Shown here: positions 10,801-23,131 of the stretch, one piece after another
How the letters are laid out: every line of letters starts with the position of its first letter
Numbering within the stretch: the first letter of the stretch is position 1
DNA from: Trichobilharzia szidati
Lineage: Eukaryota; Platyhelminthes; Trematoda; Strigeidida; Schistosomatidae
Assembly: GCA_944472155.2 (NCBI GenBank)
Contig: OX235271.1
Location: 80,336,256-80,400,255 of the forward strand
DNA length: 64,000 nucleotides
Direction of reading: 5' to 3'
Translations under genes and position numbers: made by a program
The notes under the pieces: model-generated
Told to the model about the DNA's origin: nothing
Databases searched by the model: none
The model's input: the letters and a program-made list of their open reading frames with translations, nothing else

Positions 10801-13800
10801 GCGGTTAGGACGCTCGCCGACCATGCACATGGTTTCGGGGTTCGGTCCCCGGCCGACGCACTCCTTTACCTCGCTAAGCCAGAACTAAAGCTGGTGAAGA
10901 GGAAAGGTTGGGCATGAGGCTAGCAACCCCATCCTGTAAAATAAACACTGCTACAGAAACTTCAAGCCTCTAGCTTGAAGCCCTATGTTCCACTGAGAAC
11001 GTGAAGGAATAAAAAAATGAAGACTTGCAACTCTATCTTAGTTCTTTCGGAATGACTACCGAAACAGTTTTTTATTTCCTTTATGTGTTTTATTAAGTTA
11101 TCGAATTAATTTTTAGGAGGACCATTGTTTACTGGCAAATGCGCTCTTTTTTTCGTTTAGTTAGATTATTTGTTTCATAAGTAGGAATTTCAATTTATCG
11201 AACATTCCACTGAGTATAAAATGATTTTAAGTCTAGATATTTGTTGAAGTGCTTGGCTTTCCTAAAGGTATTATTATTATTTATATAAAACATTATCTTG
11301 GCTTTGTCTCGCATTTCATAGTGGGCAGTGAGCGCATCACTTAACTTTCAGCTTATGGGAAATTAAGTCACTTCTCTTACGTGTTCTTAGTTCGGTTCGG
11401 TATACCTCAACTATACAAGAGTAGTTTAACACAATATATCCTTCAATATATATATATATTTTTACGAGTTTGACCACGCATTGATATCAGGGTCTCAGTG
11501 GCTGAATGGTATATGAGCTTGCCTTGTAACCGGAAGATCCTCGGTTCGAACCCTGGCGGTGGGTGAGTACTGCCGACGATTCCTAAACTAGAAAGAAACA
11601 GCTGTCTGGCAGTACTCCAGTGCCGGTTTTCAATGGTTTTCTAACTGATATCAATCCGTGGTCAAACTCTTAAAAGCAAATCTAATCCTTACAAACCAAC
11701 TTCTTGAAAATATATGTATATGTCATTCACTGTAAATGTTTGCAATACCATATCTACTATTTCCGTTTGCTCATATTTTATAGCTTAAAATTTGACCATC
11801 ACGCATAAGTGGTTCTGTTAGTGAGCACCAAGTAGACTCTTTGTTAATTTTGGACTATTTGTAGAGACATCCTATGGTGAGAGCTGCCTTCCAGCCAAAG
11901 TTGGTAGACAGTAATTGACGTCAATGCTTATGTCCCCAATATTGGTGGTGAGAAAATGAGAACAAAGGCTTTGCGTAGGCGGATACTGTTAGCTTATGGA
12001 TGATCTGACACAGCCACAAAGAGATGCAAGGTTAACTTTCTGTGAGAAACAACCAATCAGAAGACTGTATTTTCTACTAACAATAATCTACAATAATGTA
12101 CATTAAAATCTATAAATATGTGTTGATTTTCCTTAATAAACGTTCTGTTGCCTGGCCCTTGTCTTCTGTTGTTACAATACTGCATAATATTTTTATACTA
12201 ACATTTCCCTTACTCTTTCATATGTCGATGATTGAGTTGTAAGTGTCGATATCTACCTCTAGGTAGTCTTTAATGGCAGCACCTACTAAACTTGTTTTTC
12301 CTCAATTAACCCTGATCAGTACTCTACCTAACATGTAAGTACCGATAACGAACTCAAAGTAAAAAGATTTGTGACTAGGTAGTGTACCCAGGTGATGATT
12401 ATATTTTTACCACAGATTAAATGTTAAATTTAATAAGTAAGAATACTGTACAACTTATCTGTTAACTGGCTGGAGTGACGAGCTCAAGAGTGCGCCTAAT
12501 GATAGCACAACGAGGCAGCAAGCCACGTGCGAGCATTCACGCCAGAAGAACAGTGAAAGCGCGACGGCATATTACATGAATGCATTAAAACAAAAGTCCA
12601 AACATTCAAGGTGCACTACAGAGTTTCGATTTCACTTAGTCACACGAAATTCAACTGATTTCTATTAGGAAGTATCAGCCAGGTTATGTGCTTGGATAAT
12701 CAATACGTTAGTATCATTATTAAAGTCAACTTCAGTCTAAATAGAATATCCTAGATAAAATATTTTAATGAAGCTTAATATTTTACTGTTATATAATAAT
12801 TTTAGGCATTGAATAAAAATGTATAAAAACTCATACATAAAATAGCACTATTTGAAGTACTAGATAAACTGTACTTTGTGTAATTTGATTCATACGGTGT
12901 TTTTACAGATTATTTATTGATCAGCTTGTATTTGCTTTGTTCTTGTTTAAATACACAGGTTGATTTTCGTTTTGATATAGTCTTCAGCTGTCTTTAAATG
13001 CTATTAAATTATTTGATTGAAGTTGAATTTTATGATTCTATTGTCATTTCCTGTATCACAGGGATAAAGCTATTTTCTAGTTTTATGATTTCTTCTTCCT
13101 GTATGTTATTGCTTAAAGTCAGTAAATAAGGTACTCTAGTTTAAGTTCAGTAATATTTCTGTGGTAGGAATGTAATCTTCTGGCTGCAGTTAACCTGTGA
13201 CTATGTTATTTGATTGGTTGAAGGATCTCATCACAAGCTAATATCAGTTACAGAATTATTGGAAAACCACCTGGGAGTACTAGACAGCTGTTTCCCCCTT
13301 CCTAGTTTGGGACTCCTCACCAGTACGCACCCACTGCTAGGGCTCTAATCCAGGACCTTATGGTTACAAGCCTAGCGAGCTCGTAAACCATTAAGCCACT
13401 GAGACCCGATCCAATGGCCAGCCCATGAATTCTAACTTCTGCCAATTCATGACATATCACGACCACTTCGTAATGTCTTCTTCGATGAGTAACTGTCCTC
13501 ACCTTCAATCTGATGTACCCTACTGGTCACGGCTTCCCACAGAACCCCAGATAACCCTAGGCCTGAATAGGGCCAGTCTACAGTGACCATCAGATCAATT
13601 TTATTTGGAACTTTATTGTATTGTATCTTTGACATGTCAAAACACGTCTAGTAAACAAGCTAACACTGAATTACGTGCTTCGACCACATTCAATACATAT
13701 TTTTGACTGACTCATTAGTTTATCAATTTGTGTGTTGATGGTTCAGCGGCAGAATGCTGGCCAATGATGCATGTGGTCTAGGGTTCGATTCCCAGCCGGT

Positions 13801-16800
13801 GCACATCTTTAGCTCCCCTAGCTTGCTGTAAGCCGGACAAAGAGGGAAGTTTGGACGTGATGCTAGCAACCCGATCCCGTAAGAAACACCAGTGGTACTG
13901 AAGCCTTACGTTCCACTCGCAGCCCACAGAAATAAAATGAAATAAATAAAAGTTTATGAATTTAAAGACTTTCACAAGGGTCTATAGTCCAAGTGTTTAC
14001 ATTCTGGAAGAGCATACAGTAAGCTGTAGAAAACAAGTACAATAAAGCCACAATAGATGAAGGTAAGTATGAGAAAAAATAATTGAGAAAATATTGATAT
14101 GGAAGCTTGCAATCCATCCCTTTACTGTTCTGTTCTCCTTGAATTCCACTTATTTCAAGCCTAATATTAATTCGAGGCAAAAATTACCTTAAAACCAATA
14201 AGAACTTCTCATTTGAGCTATATAGCTTAGAGAACTGAATAAAATCAAATTTCTACACTTGAGCCACACATCATTTAGTAATCTTAAGAGTAGAATACTC
14301 TTCTCTGTTTTCATAAGTGTGAGGAATTCGGTATGAGATAGGCGTCCAGATCAAGATATTTCTCTTCTCCATGAATATCTCCGTCATTCAATTCTACTAA
14401 CTAATATAGACCGACAACTGAATGAATAACCGAATAGAAATTAGCTGAAAGGAAACATAAAACTAAATGGTGGATGATGGCTTACAGTGGAATCCGCGAT
14501 ACGTGTTTCGTCCTATTTACGACTCGTCAGCCACGAGGGCAGCCCCACTTGTGCAAAGGGTATCAATTATTACGTCAGTTAATGTCGTATTTTCTGTTGC
14601 CCAGGTTTAATGAACCGAAATGCCCCCTCTGTATTGAGGCATCTTTGGCTTAAGTCCCATGATGAATAGAAAGCTTACACTAAAGAAGAAGAAGTTCACA
14701 TCAGAATCAAACACAATGATTAATTTTTAGTTCTCCTTTCTTCTCCTTAGATGATTACGATTTGTGGTGAAAGTAATGTCACACACATGAACTTAAATCC
14801 GTCTGACTGTTAACTTTAGATTATCTATGTTTAAAATTATCCTGGTTTATAATGTGAAAATTATACATTTTATAAATTAATTTAATTTTACCTTGCTTTT
14901 TTAAGAAATGTTCCACCAATGAAACCAGAATTTCTTATAGGAGTTTCAAAAATTGATATCATATCATCAGCTAACCAGTATGATAGAATAAATCGTCTAG
15001 ATGCATCTTCTGGTCGAACACTATCCTACAAAAAATGGAATATTATTGATCAAAATTCAACAGATTAAATTAAATTTCACTGGAATACTTTGAGAAATTA
15101 TAGTAAGGTACATTCATAAATGAAAAATTATCCGTTATACCTGGTATACACATTCAACTAAGTGAATGCTCTTCTTGTTTAATAGGCAGTCAAAAGGATA
15201 GAAGAATCTGTGAATAGGAACTCTAGGTTATTCGGTCTAAAGCTGACAACAGTGACGCAAACGTTCTCATGCCTTGTCTTTATTTTAATTGTGAAACCGT
15301 ACTTCTTAGCATGTCTCATCTTGTATTTCATGGCTTTAAAACACTCTACAATCGTTGGTCAGGTGAGTTTTATTTATTCACTTCCATTTTTCTTGCCTTC
15401 TATTTAATTCACAGAAATGAGTTTAACAATGGAAGCTGACTCGTTTTGTCCTGAACAAAACGAACCGATCTTCGTGTCCTACTATAAAGCGGTAAGAAAC
15501 TTCCTTGAGACATGTACAGCCACTCAACGCCCCAAAGACAGAAAAATGACGATTTATCGTCGATAGACTCATATTGTTCTATTCAAAAGTAACAACATCA
15601 AAAACTCAAAACTATCTCAACAGTGTCATTAAGCAGCTAAAGACACTGTGGCGTGAGCTACTGATAAGATTTGTCAGTAGTATATACATATAAATGTAAA
15701 GAGATGTTCATCGACATAAAAACATCAAATATCAGGGAGATAGACTTAATGTCAGAGAAAGAAAATGATTCAGCGTTACAGCAAAACATGGGCGACAAGA
15801 AAAGAAGACCAAAAAAACACAATGCGACGGACAGAAGTAGCACAACACGGAATATCTGTGCAAATGGTGATTTGAAGATAAGGTGTGGTGTACATAATTT
15901 CGTTATACAGAGATACTAAATTCCAAACAGACATTCTGTTACCAAGTCCCCTGTCTTCTACCGTTACAACACAAGGTAAATTTCTCCGTTCAGAACAAGT
16001 ACTGTAGACAATAATTAGTTAACCGAGATTCGACCGTAAGAAGTACCTTAGAATCAAGTAGAATATTCCCGACAAGGTGGGATCGAGAATTCTGTCAATA
16101 AGAATCACATGGCAACAATTCCCGCAAACATTTCAAGGTCAGGATGAACTTGATTCACTCAAACAAAATCACATCATAAGACGTATCATTAATGTACCGC
16201 ACAATCGCAAAGTAAAGCATTAAAATCAGAGATTAAACAGGAACAAAGACGAATAATAAGGATCAAGTTGATAAGTAATAAGATTTGATAGTGTGGAAAA
16301 TTCCCATAGTATGAATTAAAAGTCAATCTGAACGAAGAATATTCTTTTCAGTTATTTCCCCTCTTCAGGCTGTCACAATTATAAAATGTAATATTTGTTG
16401 TCGTTACAATAATGGCCAGTTATGCAGCGGATACATTTTTGAACGTAGAATAACAGATTAGTTATCGTAGGGTGTCAAAATAAATAGTTGTATTTGTGTG
16501 ACAAACGTGCTCTGGGCTGAATTCGATTACAAAATATTGTAAAATGGGAGACAATGGTGGTGATTAGTCATAATAGATTTGTAGAATGTGGGGTAGGAAA
16601 ATTGACAAGTCAGTTCAAGGTTATAAAAGGTGTCAGGTGAGTGGCTAGTACAAAGTGGTATGTATTAAAGAGGAGATAGTAAGACTGCAATGAGAGGTTC
16701 ATAATGAGATAACGAATATGTGAAATGAAACAGGTGGAGGCATATATTGAGAAAAGAGATAATATCACTAATAATAAGTCCGGATAGTATAAATGGAAAA

Positions 16801-19800
16801 TTCGATAGTATTGAGAGAATGTTTGCATGAAGGGCATAAATTATGACGAATAATAATAATTGTAATAATAAGCAAAGGAAAGAAAAACAAAGCCAAGAGG
16901 GTTAAAGGGAAGGAGCACTCTTGATGATAAGAAGAATCATCAATCCAAGTTTGGCCACGGTAGGAACAGCATCTGGACGTGTTCTTTTTGGATACAAAGT
17001 TCCGGTTTAGTCGATCTTATTGCAACAGCTTCAGCTATGTGTAGAAGAGGTAAGCGAACTGTACGTGATAATGACTTCGGAATTCGGTACATAATCCTGA
17101 AAGCTGTGTTGACATCGATATGATGTCCAGTATCGACCAAGTGTGACAGGATCGAGCTTTTTATGCACTTAATCTCCCCCCTGCTGAACCAATACTATCG
17201 AATTTTTTTTTCGTTTATACTATCCGGACTTATTATTAGTGATATTATCTCTTCTCTCAATATATGCCTCCACCTCTTTCATTTCACATATTCGTTATCT
17301 CATTATGAACCTCTCATTGCAGTCTTACTATCTCTTGTTTAACACAGACCACTTTGTACTAGCCACTCACCTGACACCTTTTATAACCTTGAACTGACTT
17401 GTCAATTTTCCTACCCCACACTCTACAAATCTATTATGATTAATCACCATTGTCTCCCGTTTTACAATATTTTGTAATCGAATTCAGCCCAGAGCACGTC
17501 ACACAAATACGACTATTTATTTTGACACCCTACGATAACTAATCTGTTATTCTACGTTCAAAAATGTATCTGCCGCGTAACTGGCCTTTATTGTAACGAC
17601 AACAAATATTACATTTTATAATTGTGACAGCCTGAAGAGGGGAAATAACTGAAAAGAATATTCTTCGTTCAGATTGACTTTGATAAGTAATATCCAAACG
17701 TCAGAAGAATGATATACATACAGTCTAGGAGAAAAATGGATTATCATTAAAAAGTTAGTTGAAACGTCCTAATAAGTATCAATATTGTAATTGGATCATT
17801 CAGGAGGGATTTTCAAAACAATTTTCCATTACCATGAGATGGGGTAGGGTAAATCGACTCACTGAGCTGTAATCTTATAGACTAAAAAGTTACTAATGTT
17901 TGTCACTATTTAAACTTATGAATATCCTTAGATATGTGCAATAGCTTAAAGGTTAAAGTTAAAATAAAACCGTAAAATGCCACGTTTACTAAGAAACTGC
18001 TCATTTCGATACTAGTCATCACCACTTTACAATATGATTAACCTTCCGAATCGAGACTATCTCCAAACATCCAACTGTGAAGTTAAACAGTGTTCTATGA
18101 AGTCATTCCTCAGATATTTGTCTGAAGTGAAATCTTCACATACATTTTACAGGGTGTAGTCATAGTGTGGTGAGAGCTGGCTGCTAGCCAAAGTTGGTAG
18201 ACAGTAATTGACGTCAGTGTTTATGTCCCCAATATTGGTGGTGAGAAAATGAGAACAAAGGCTTTGTGTAGGCGGATACAGTTAGCATATGGATGATCTG
18301 ACACAGCCACAAAGAGATGCAAGGTTAACTTTCTGTGAGAAATAAGCAATCAAAAGACTCTATTTTCTACTAACAATAATCTACAACAATGTACATTAAA
18401 ATCTATAAATATGTGTTGATTTTCCTTAATAAACGATCTGTTGCCTGACTCTTGCATTCTGTCGTTACAATAGTATCAAACCGCACATTTTTACAAAAAA
18501 TTTAAATAGCGACATTTATTTATGTCTCATACAAAAGGCTATCATACTGTAGCAACCCCTATATTAAGCCTAACTGCATGCTTATAAAACTAACTCATGT
18601 ACGCATGTTATATATAGGCTTACAGAAACTAATTTTACATATGTTTGTGGAATATTTGCCATTGTATTATTGAACATAGCTTTTTTTTGTTACATATGCA
18701 TTTTTAAGTGGTCATACATTTTTCGTTCGTTTTTGCGTTTTTCGTAATTCGATTTCGTTAACAGTGCACCTTTTCACATTTTCACTTGTGCTTCTTTGAC
18801 CGTGTACAACGTCAGCACATCATAGAACGTGAAAACACCATAATACTTCTTGTATAGATAATCTGTAGAAGTTTTCAAGAGTATCACATGGATTGCATTT
18901 ACTGCACGGCATATAAAAGAGCAACCAAATAATAATGAGTTGAGACATACAGTTCATGGTAAAAAGAAGTGGCTAGGACGTCTATTAGTTGTGCAGAGCA
19001 AGCACCTTCCTCAGATAATAATTTTATCTGGAATATGATTATATTGGTGGTAAACAGTTCGACTTGACAATAAAAAAATGGCATTAATTCATCATATTGT
19101 TGACTGTTAATGCGAGGTGTTTCGGGAGATTTAAAAAATAATGTCTTGCTGGAGTCTCCAGGACTCTAAGAGTCACATCCTGGAAACCCTTACTGTTAAA
19201 AACAGTGCAAAGTTGTTCACAACAGCATATATTCCTTCACTTCTTCTTTATCATAGCATCCGAATTTTGAAATTCCCCTCTGATATTCTTCTGATTACAA
19301 CTTTATCTCCTATACATCCTCGTTTATCATACTTTAATTACATTTTCCTCCCTACATTCATTTCTCCTATTCAAAAGTGTGTCAACTTGGACTAACTCCT
19401 CTTTATTGACAATTTAGTGACTCCAGCTACTCTTTTATTTGTTTGTAGTTTTTATTTAGGTTTCTGTGTCATTATATCTTTCACACCTTATGTGGCGCAT
19501 TACTTTATTAACACATTAGATTTGGTAATATCCCTGACATATTTCACCTTAACGATTTCCTTATAACACATATCTAAACTGCATAATGCATGAAGTAATT
19601 AGGAGCTGTCCCTGTGTTTTGTAATTTATCCACGAAGCGCTTAGCACACATACATACCTCGCCTAAGATTTGATGTCTCTTATATCACAGGTTTTGTCCC
19701 TAGCTGACATCAGTTAAAGAACCTCTGAAGAACCAGAGAATACTGCACAGCTATTTCGTCCTTGCTTGGGACTCTTCATTGTACACATCTATCGGTGTCT

Positions 19801-22800
19801 GAACACAGGACCTTCCAGGTAGTTGAAAAGCAAACTCGTAGAGCATTCAGTCACTGGGATCTAGTCCAATAGCCGATGAATTGAAACTTAGTGGTTATAA
19901 GTAAGCATCACAGAAGGTCACTTCAGTTGATGTGAAATCGGATTCTGAAAACCAACTTATATATATTTCTAAAACCTTGTTTCATCCGCAGAAATATAAT
20001 GACTATCTCCCTTTTTTAATTAGTCGAAAATTCAGATCAATGTCTCATAGAGTTATTTTTATTTTTTTTTCCTGCATGATTTAAATGCATTAAGAAAGCT
20101 ATTTATAACTTTGTTACTAGATTAAAGAATACTCATATGTTAGTTCTATTTCATAATCAATAAAAATGAGGTAACTAGTATTGCGTTAATTTGAAAAAAA
20201 AACAAAAACTAGTATTCTCTAACCCGCATTCAAGTGTATAACGTATCAATTTCTACTTTTTTTTCTTACTTCACTTTACTTTTGTTTTTGTATTATTCGG
20301 TTAATTGCACAAATACATACACAATGATGACAAAAGTAATCATTGATCATTTAATATCTTGTGTAGATTGCCTTAGTTTAAACAAAATAATCGTCTGAAA
20401 TGTAATCTTTGAAGAAATAAATAAATATTGTATTGATTGATAATTGATATATTACAATTGCAAATTGATTTGATTTTTTGATTTTCGATTATAGCTTGAT
20501 TCCACACCTTATTTTGGGTACAAGTATGGAATTTTCAGCATGTGATATCGGTGGCCCAAATTTTGCAGACCAACCATTGATATCGGGTGTGCGTCGGCAG
20601 GGGACCGAACCCCGGACCATGGTCGGCGGGAGTCCTAACCACTGTGCCACCGACGCACACTAGATGGTTGGAGGCAATCGGCAGGAAGCCTTGGAACTAA
20701 GTTTCTTGCTAGTTGGCACTCACCAGTCAGCAAGGCGTATCACCCACTTCTGCAGTCAGAGACGTTTCCACTAAGTTATTCGGGGTGGCGATTGACCTCC
20801 TGTAGGACTGTAGTGGATACTTTGATTGGACATTAGTTACTACTGTCCAATGGAAATATTACATGTGTATCGAACTAAACACTTTTGTTTGAATTGTCTA
20901 ATTTATTGATGACCTTATAATGGGATTCTTATTTGAATATTGTTACTATGTAATTTGTTTGTTATATTTCTTTCTAATTACTAAGGTAATAAATGCTGAA
21001 GTGATAAAAATATGAGAAGACTTAAGACACTTTCTGTCTTCAAATTTGATGCTGAGGTATCTACAATCAATATCTGCCTCATTCCATAACGAGCAGTATT
21101 AGTTCACATATGATTAGATTGGAAAAGAGTTAGGGATGGTCAAATAAAAAAACCTTGGCGTCAATCCATGAAGTCTTTGAGCAAAGTAGGGAGGTGTAGA
21201 CTGTCTGGTTGGAGTCCGATTATTGCTAAGATGCGATGACTTTAGATAGTAAGTGATGTGACTCAAAATTGTTCTAAATGGTGCAAACGCACTCACCCTT
21301 TGTGATTTCTCACATCCATTAGACCCTTTTGTTTTTTCTATGTCACTGTAGAATGCAGGTACATCCAGATGACGAGTCCCATAATAGGACGAAACGCGCA
21401 TTCTCGATCCCGCTGCTAGTCACCATCCAACAATTAACTGTTATTTCTTCTCTACATTTCTACTAATTGTAGCTCTTCTGAATCTCTTTTTCTCTCTTTT
21501 CCTTGCCTTTATATGCAACACGGATTGTAGCGTCTTGGATTGTTGCGTTTCTATGCTAAGTTATATTTTGAAACTCGGTTGGTCAGTCAGCACCTGTTGA
21601 GTTGTTTGTAGACAGATTTTTTACATATTGCTGACATAAAAGCTACTACTGAGCGTAATTAATCAAGTTACTCTACCTTCTTATATCTGTAAGATTATGT
21701 AGAATGGGATAAGATGTAGTGTGACATACAGATACTTATATACTACAGCGTAGATGGACAGACTGACAAATAAAGAAAAGGCCTTCAAACGAATATTTGT
21801 CATCTCAGTTTATAGCAGTCTGAAACAGCATAAAATAGTATATCACCCTTTCTCACGAATTGTGTGATTTATCATGTGATGGAGTTACTCTATGTGAATG
21901 TATCATTTCTAACGCATATTGTGATTTAGTGTATGACCAATTTATCTTCTTTTGTCTCACCTTGATCTTTGTCTGATTACCAACCTGTCAGGATAGATAA
22001 TTCCAACAATAAGAACAACACATTCCCACGGTCGTGAGTCGACTTTATTATGGTTAAGAAAATGCATAAATATCATGTGTTGTTTCTTAAACTGTGTAGT
22101 ACAGTATAATACAGTATCTTACATTCACAGGCCAGCCTTGGTCTTTTGGTATTTGCATGGCTCAGTGAATCGGAAAGCATAATGGACAAATAGACGTATT
22201 AGCTTACTAGTCGAGTTCATTATCGTTATAGTAATCAATAGGCGCAGACATGACAAAGCAGCAACAGACTATTCAAATCATTTCAGTTATAACAAATTGG
22301 CAACGGAGTTATAACACTTTGATGATACATTGTAACGGCAGAAATTATGTACACCTGATATGAAAATCGTCATTTGCACATATCTTCCGTGTTGTGCTAC
22401 TTCTGTTCTTCATTTTGTATTTCTTTGTGTTCGTTTCATGTCTCGCAAGTATCTCCGCAACGCTGAATCATTTACTTTCTCTGACATCAAAGCTATCTCC
22501 CTGCTATTTGATATTTTTATTTCGATGAACATCTCTTTACACACATGCGTATATATATATATATATTTTACGAGTTGATCACGGATTGATATCAGTTAGA
22601 GAACCATCGAACACCAGCGAGTACTGGACAGCTGCTGTTTCGTCCTAGTTTGGGAATCATCGGCTGTAGGCACCCACTGGGATTCGAACCCAGAACCTTC
22701 CGGTTACAAGGCAAGCTCGTATACCATTCAGCCACTGGGACCTGATTCAATGGCTCATGAATTCTAACTTCTACCGATTCGTGATTTAGCGCGACCCCAA

Positions 22801-23094
22801 CCATTGTCGTTGGTGGAACGTCCATCCACACACGTGGACCTCACTGGTCACGACTTCTCACTAGAACTCCAGGAAGCTCCATCCTGTAGCAAGTCACTAG
22901 CGAGCATCAGATTAATTTTCTATAGTTTGGTTTGCAAGGATTAGTTATGTTTTATGGGTGCGTACTGCTGATGATTCCCAAACTAGGATGAAACAGCAGC
23001 TGTCCAGTACTCCCTGGTTTTCAATGGTTCTCTAACTGATATCAGTCCGTGATCAACTAGTAAAACATAACTAATCCTTATAAACCAAACTATA

Positions 23095-23131
<37 letters not shown>

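Noticed and set aside
10790..10862. Functional tRNA gene
   Set aside because: A and B boxes and end pairing exist, but no canonical anticodon arm is formed, and it is followed by the SINE-H body shared by many copies.
15671..15919. 82-residue frame, with relatives at 22360-22578 and 48686-48937
   Set aside because: These are translations of LTR-B solo LTRs in either direction, with exact target duplications around two of them.
16610..16837. Open frame with membrane-like hydrophobic sequence, repeated at 23463-23765
   Set aside because: It lies in the Penelope-like 3'UTR arms; the T-rich strand gives a false membrane-protein look.
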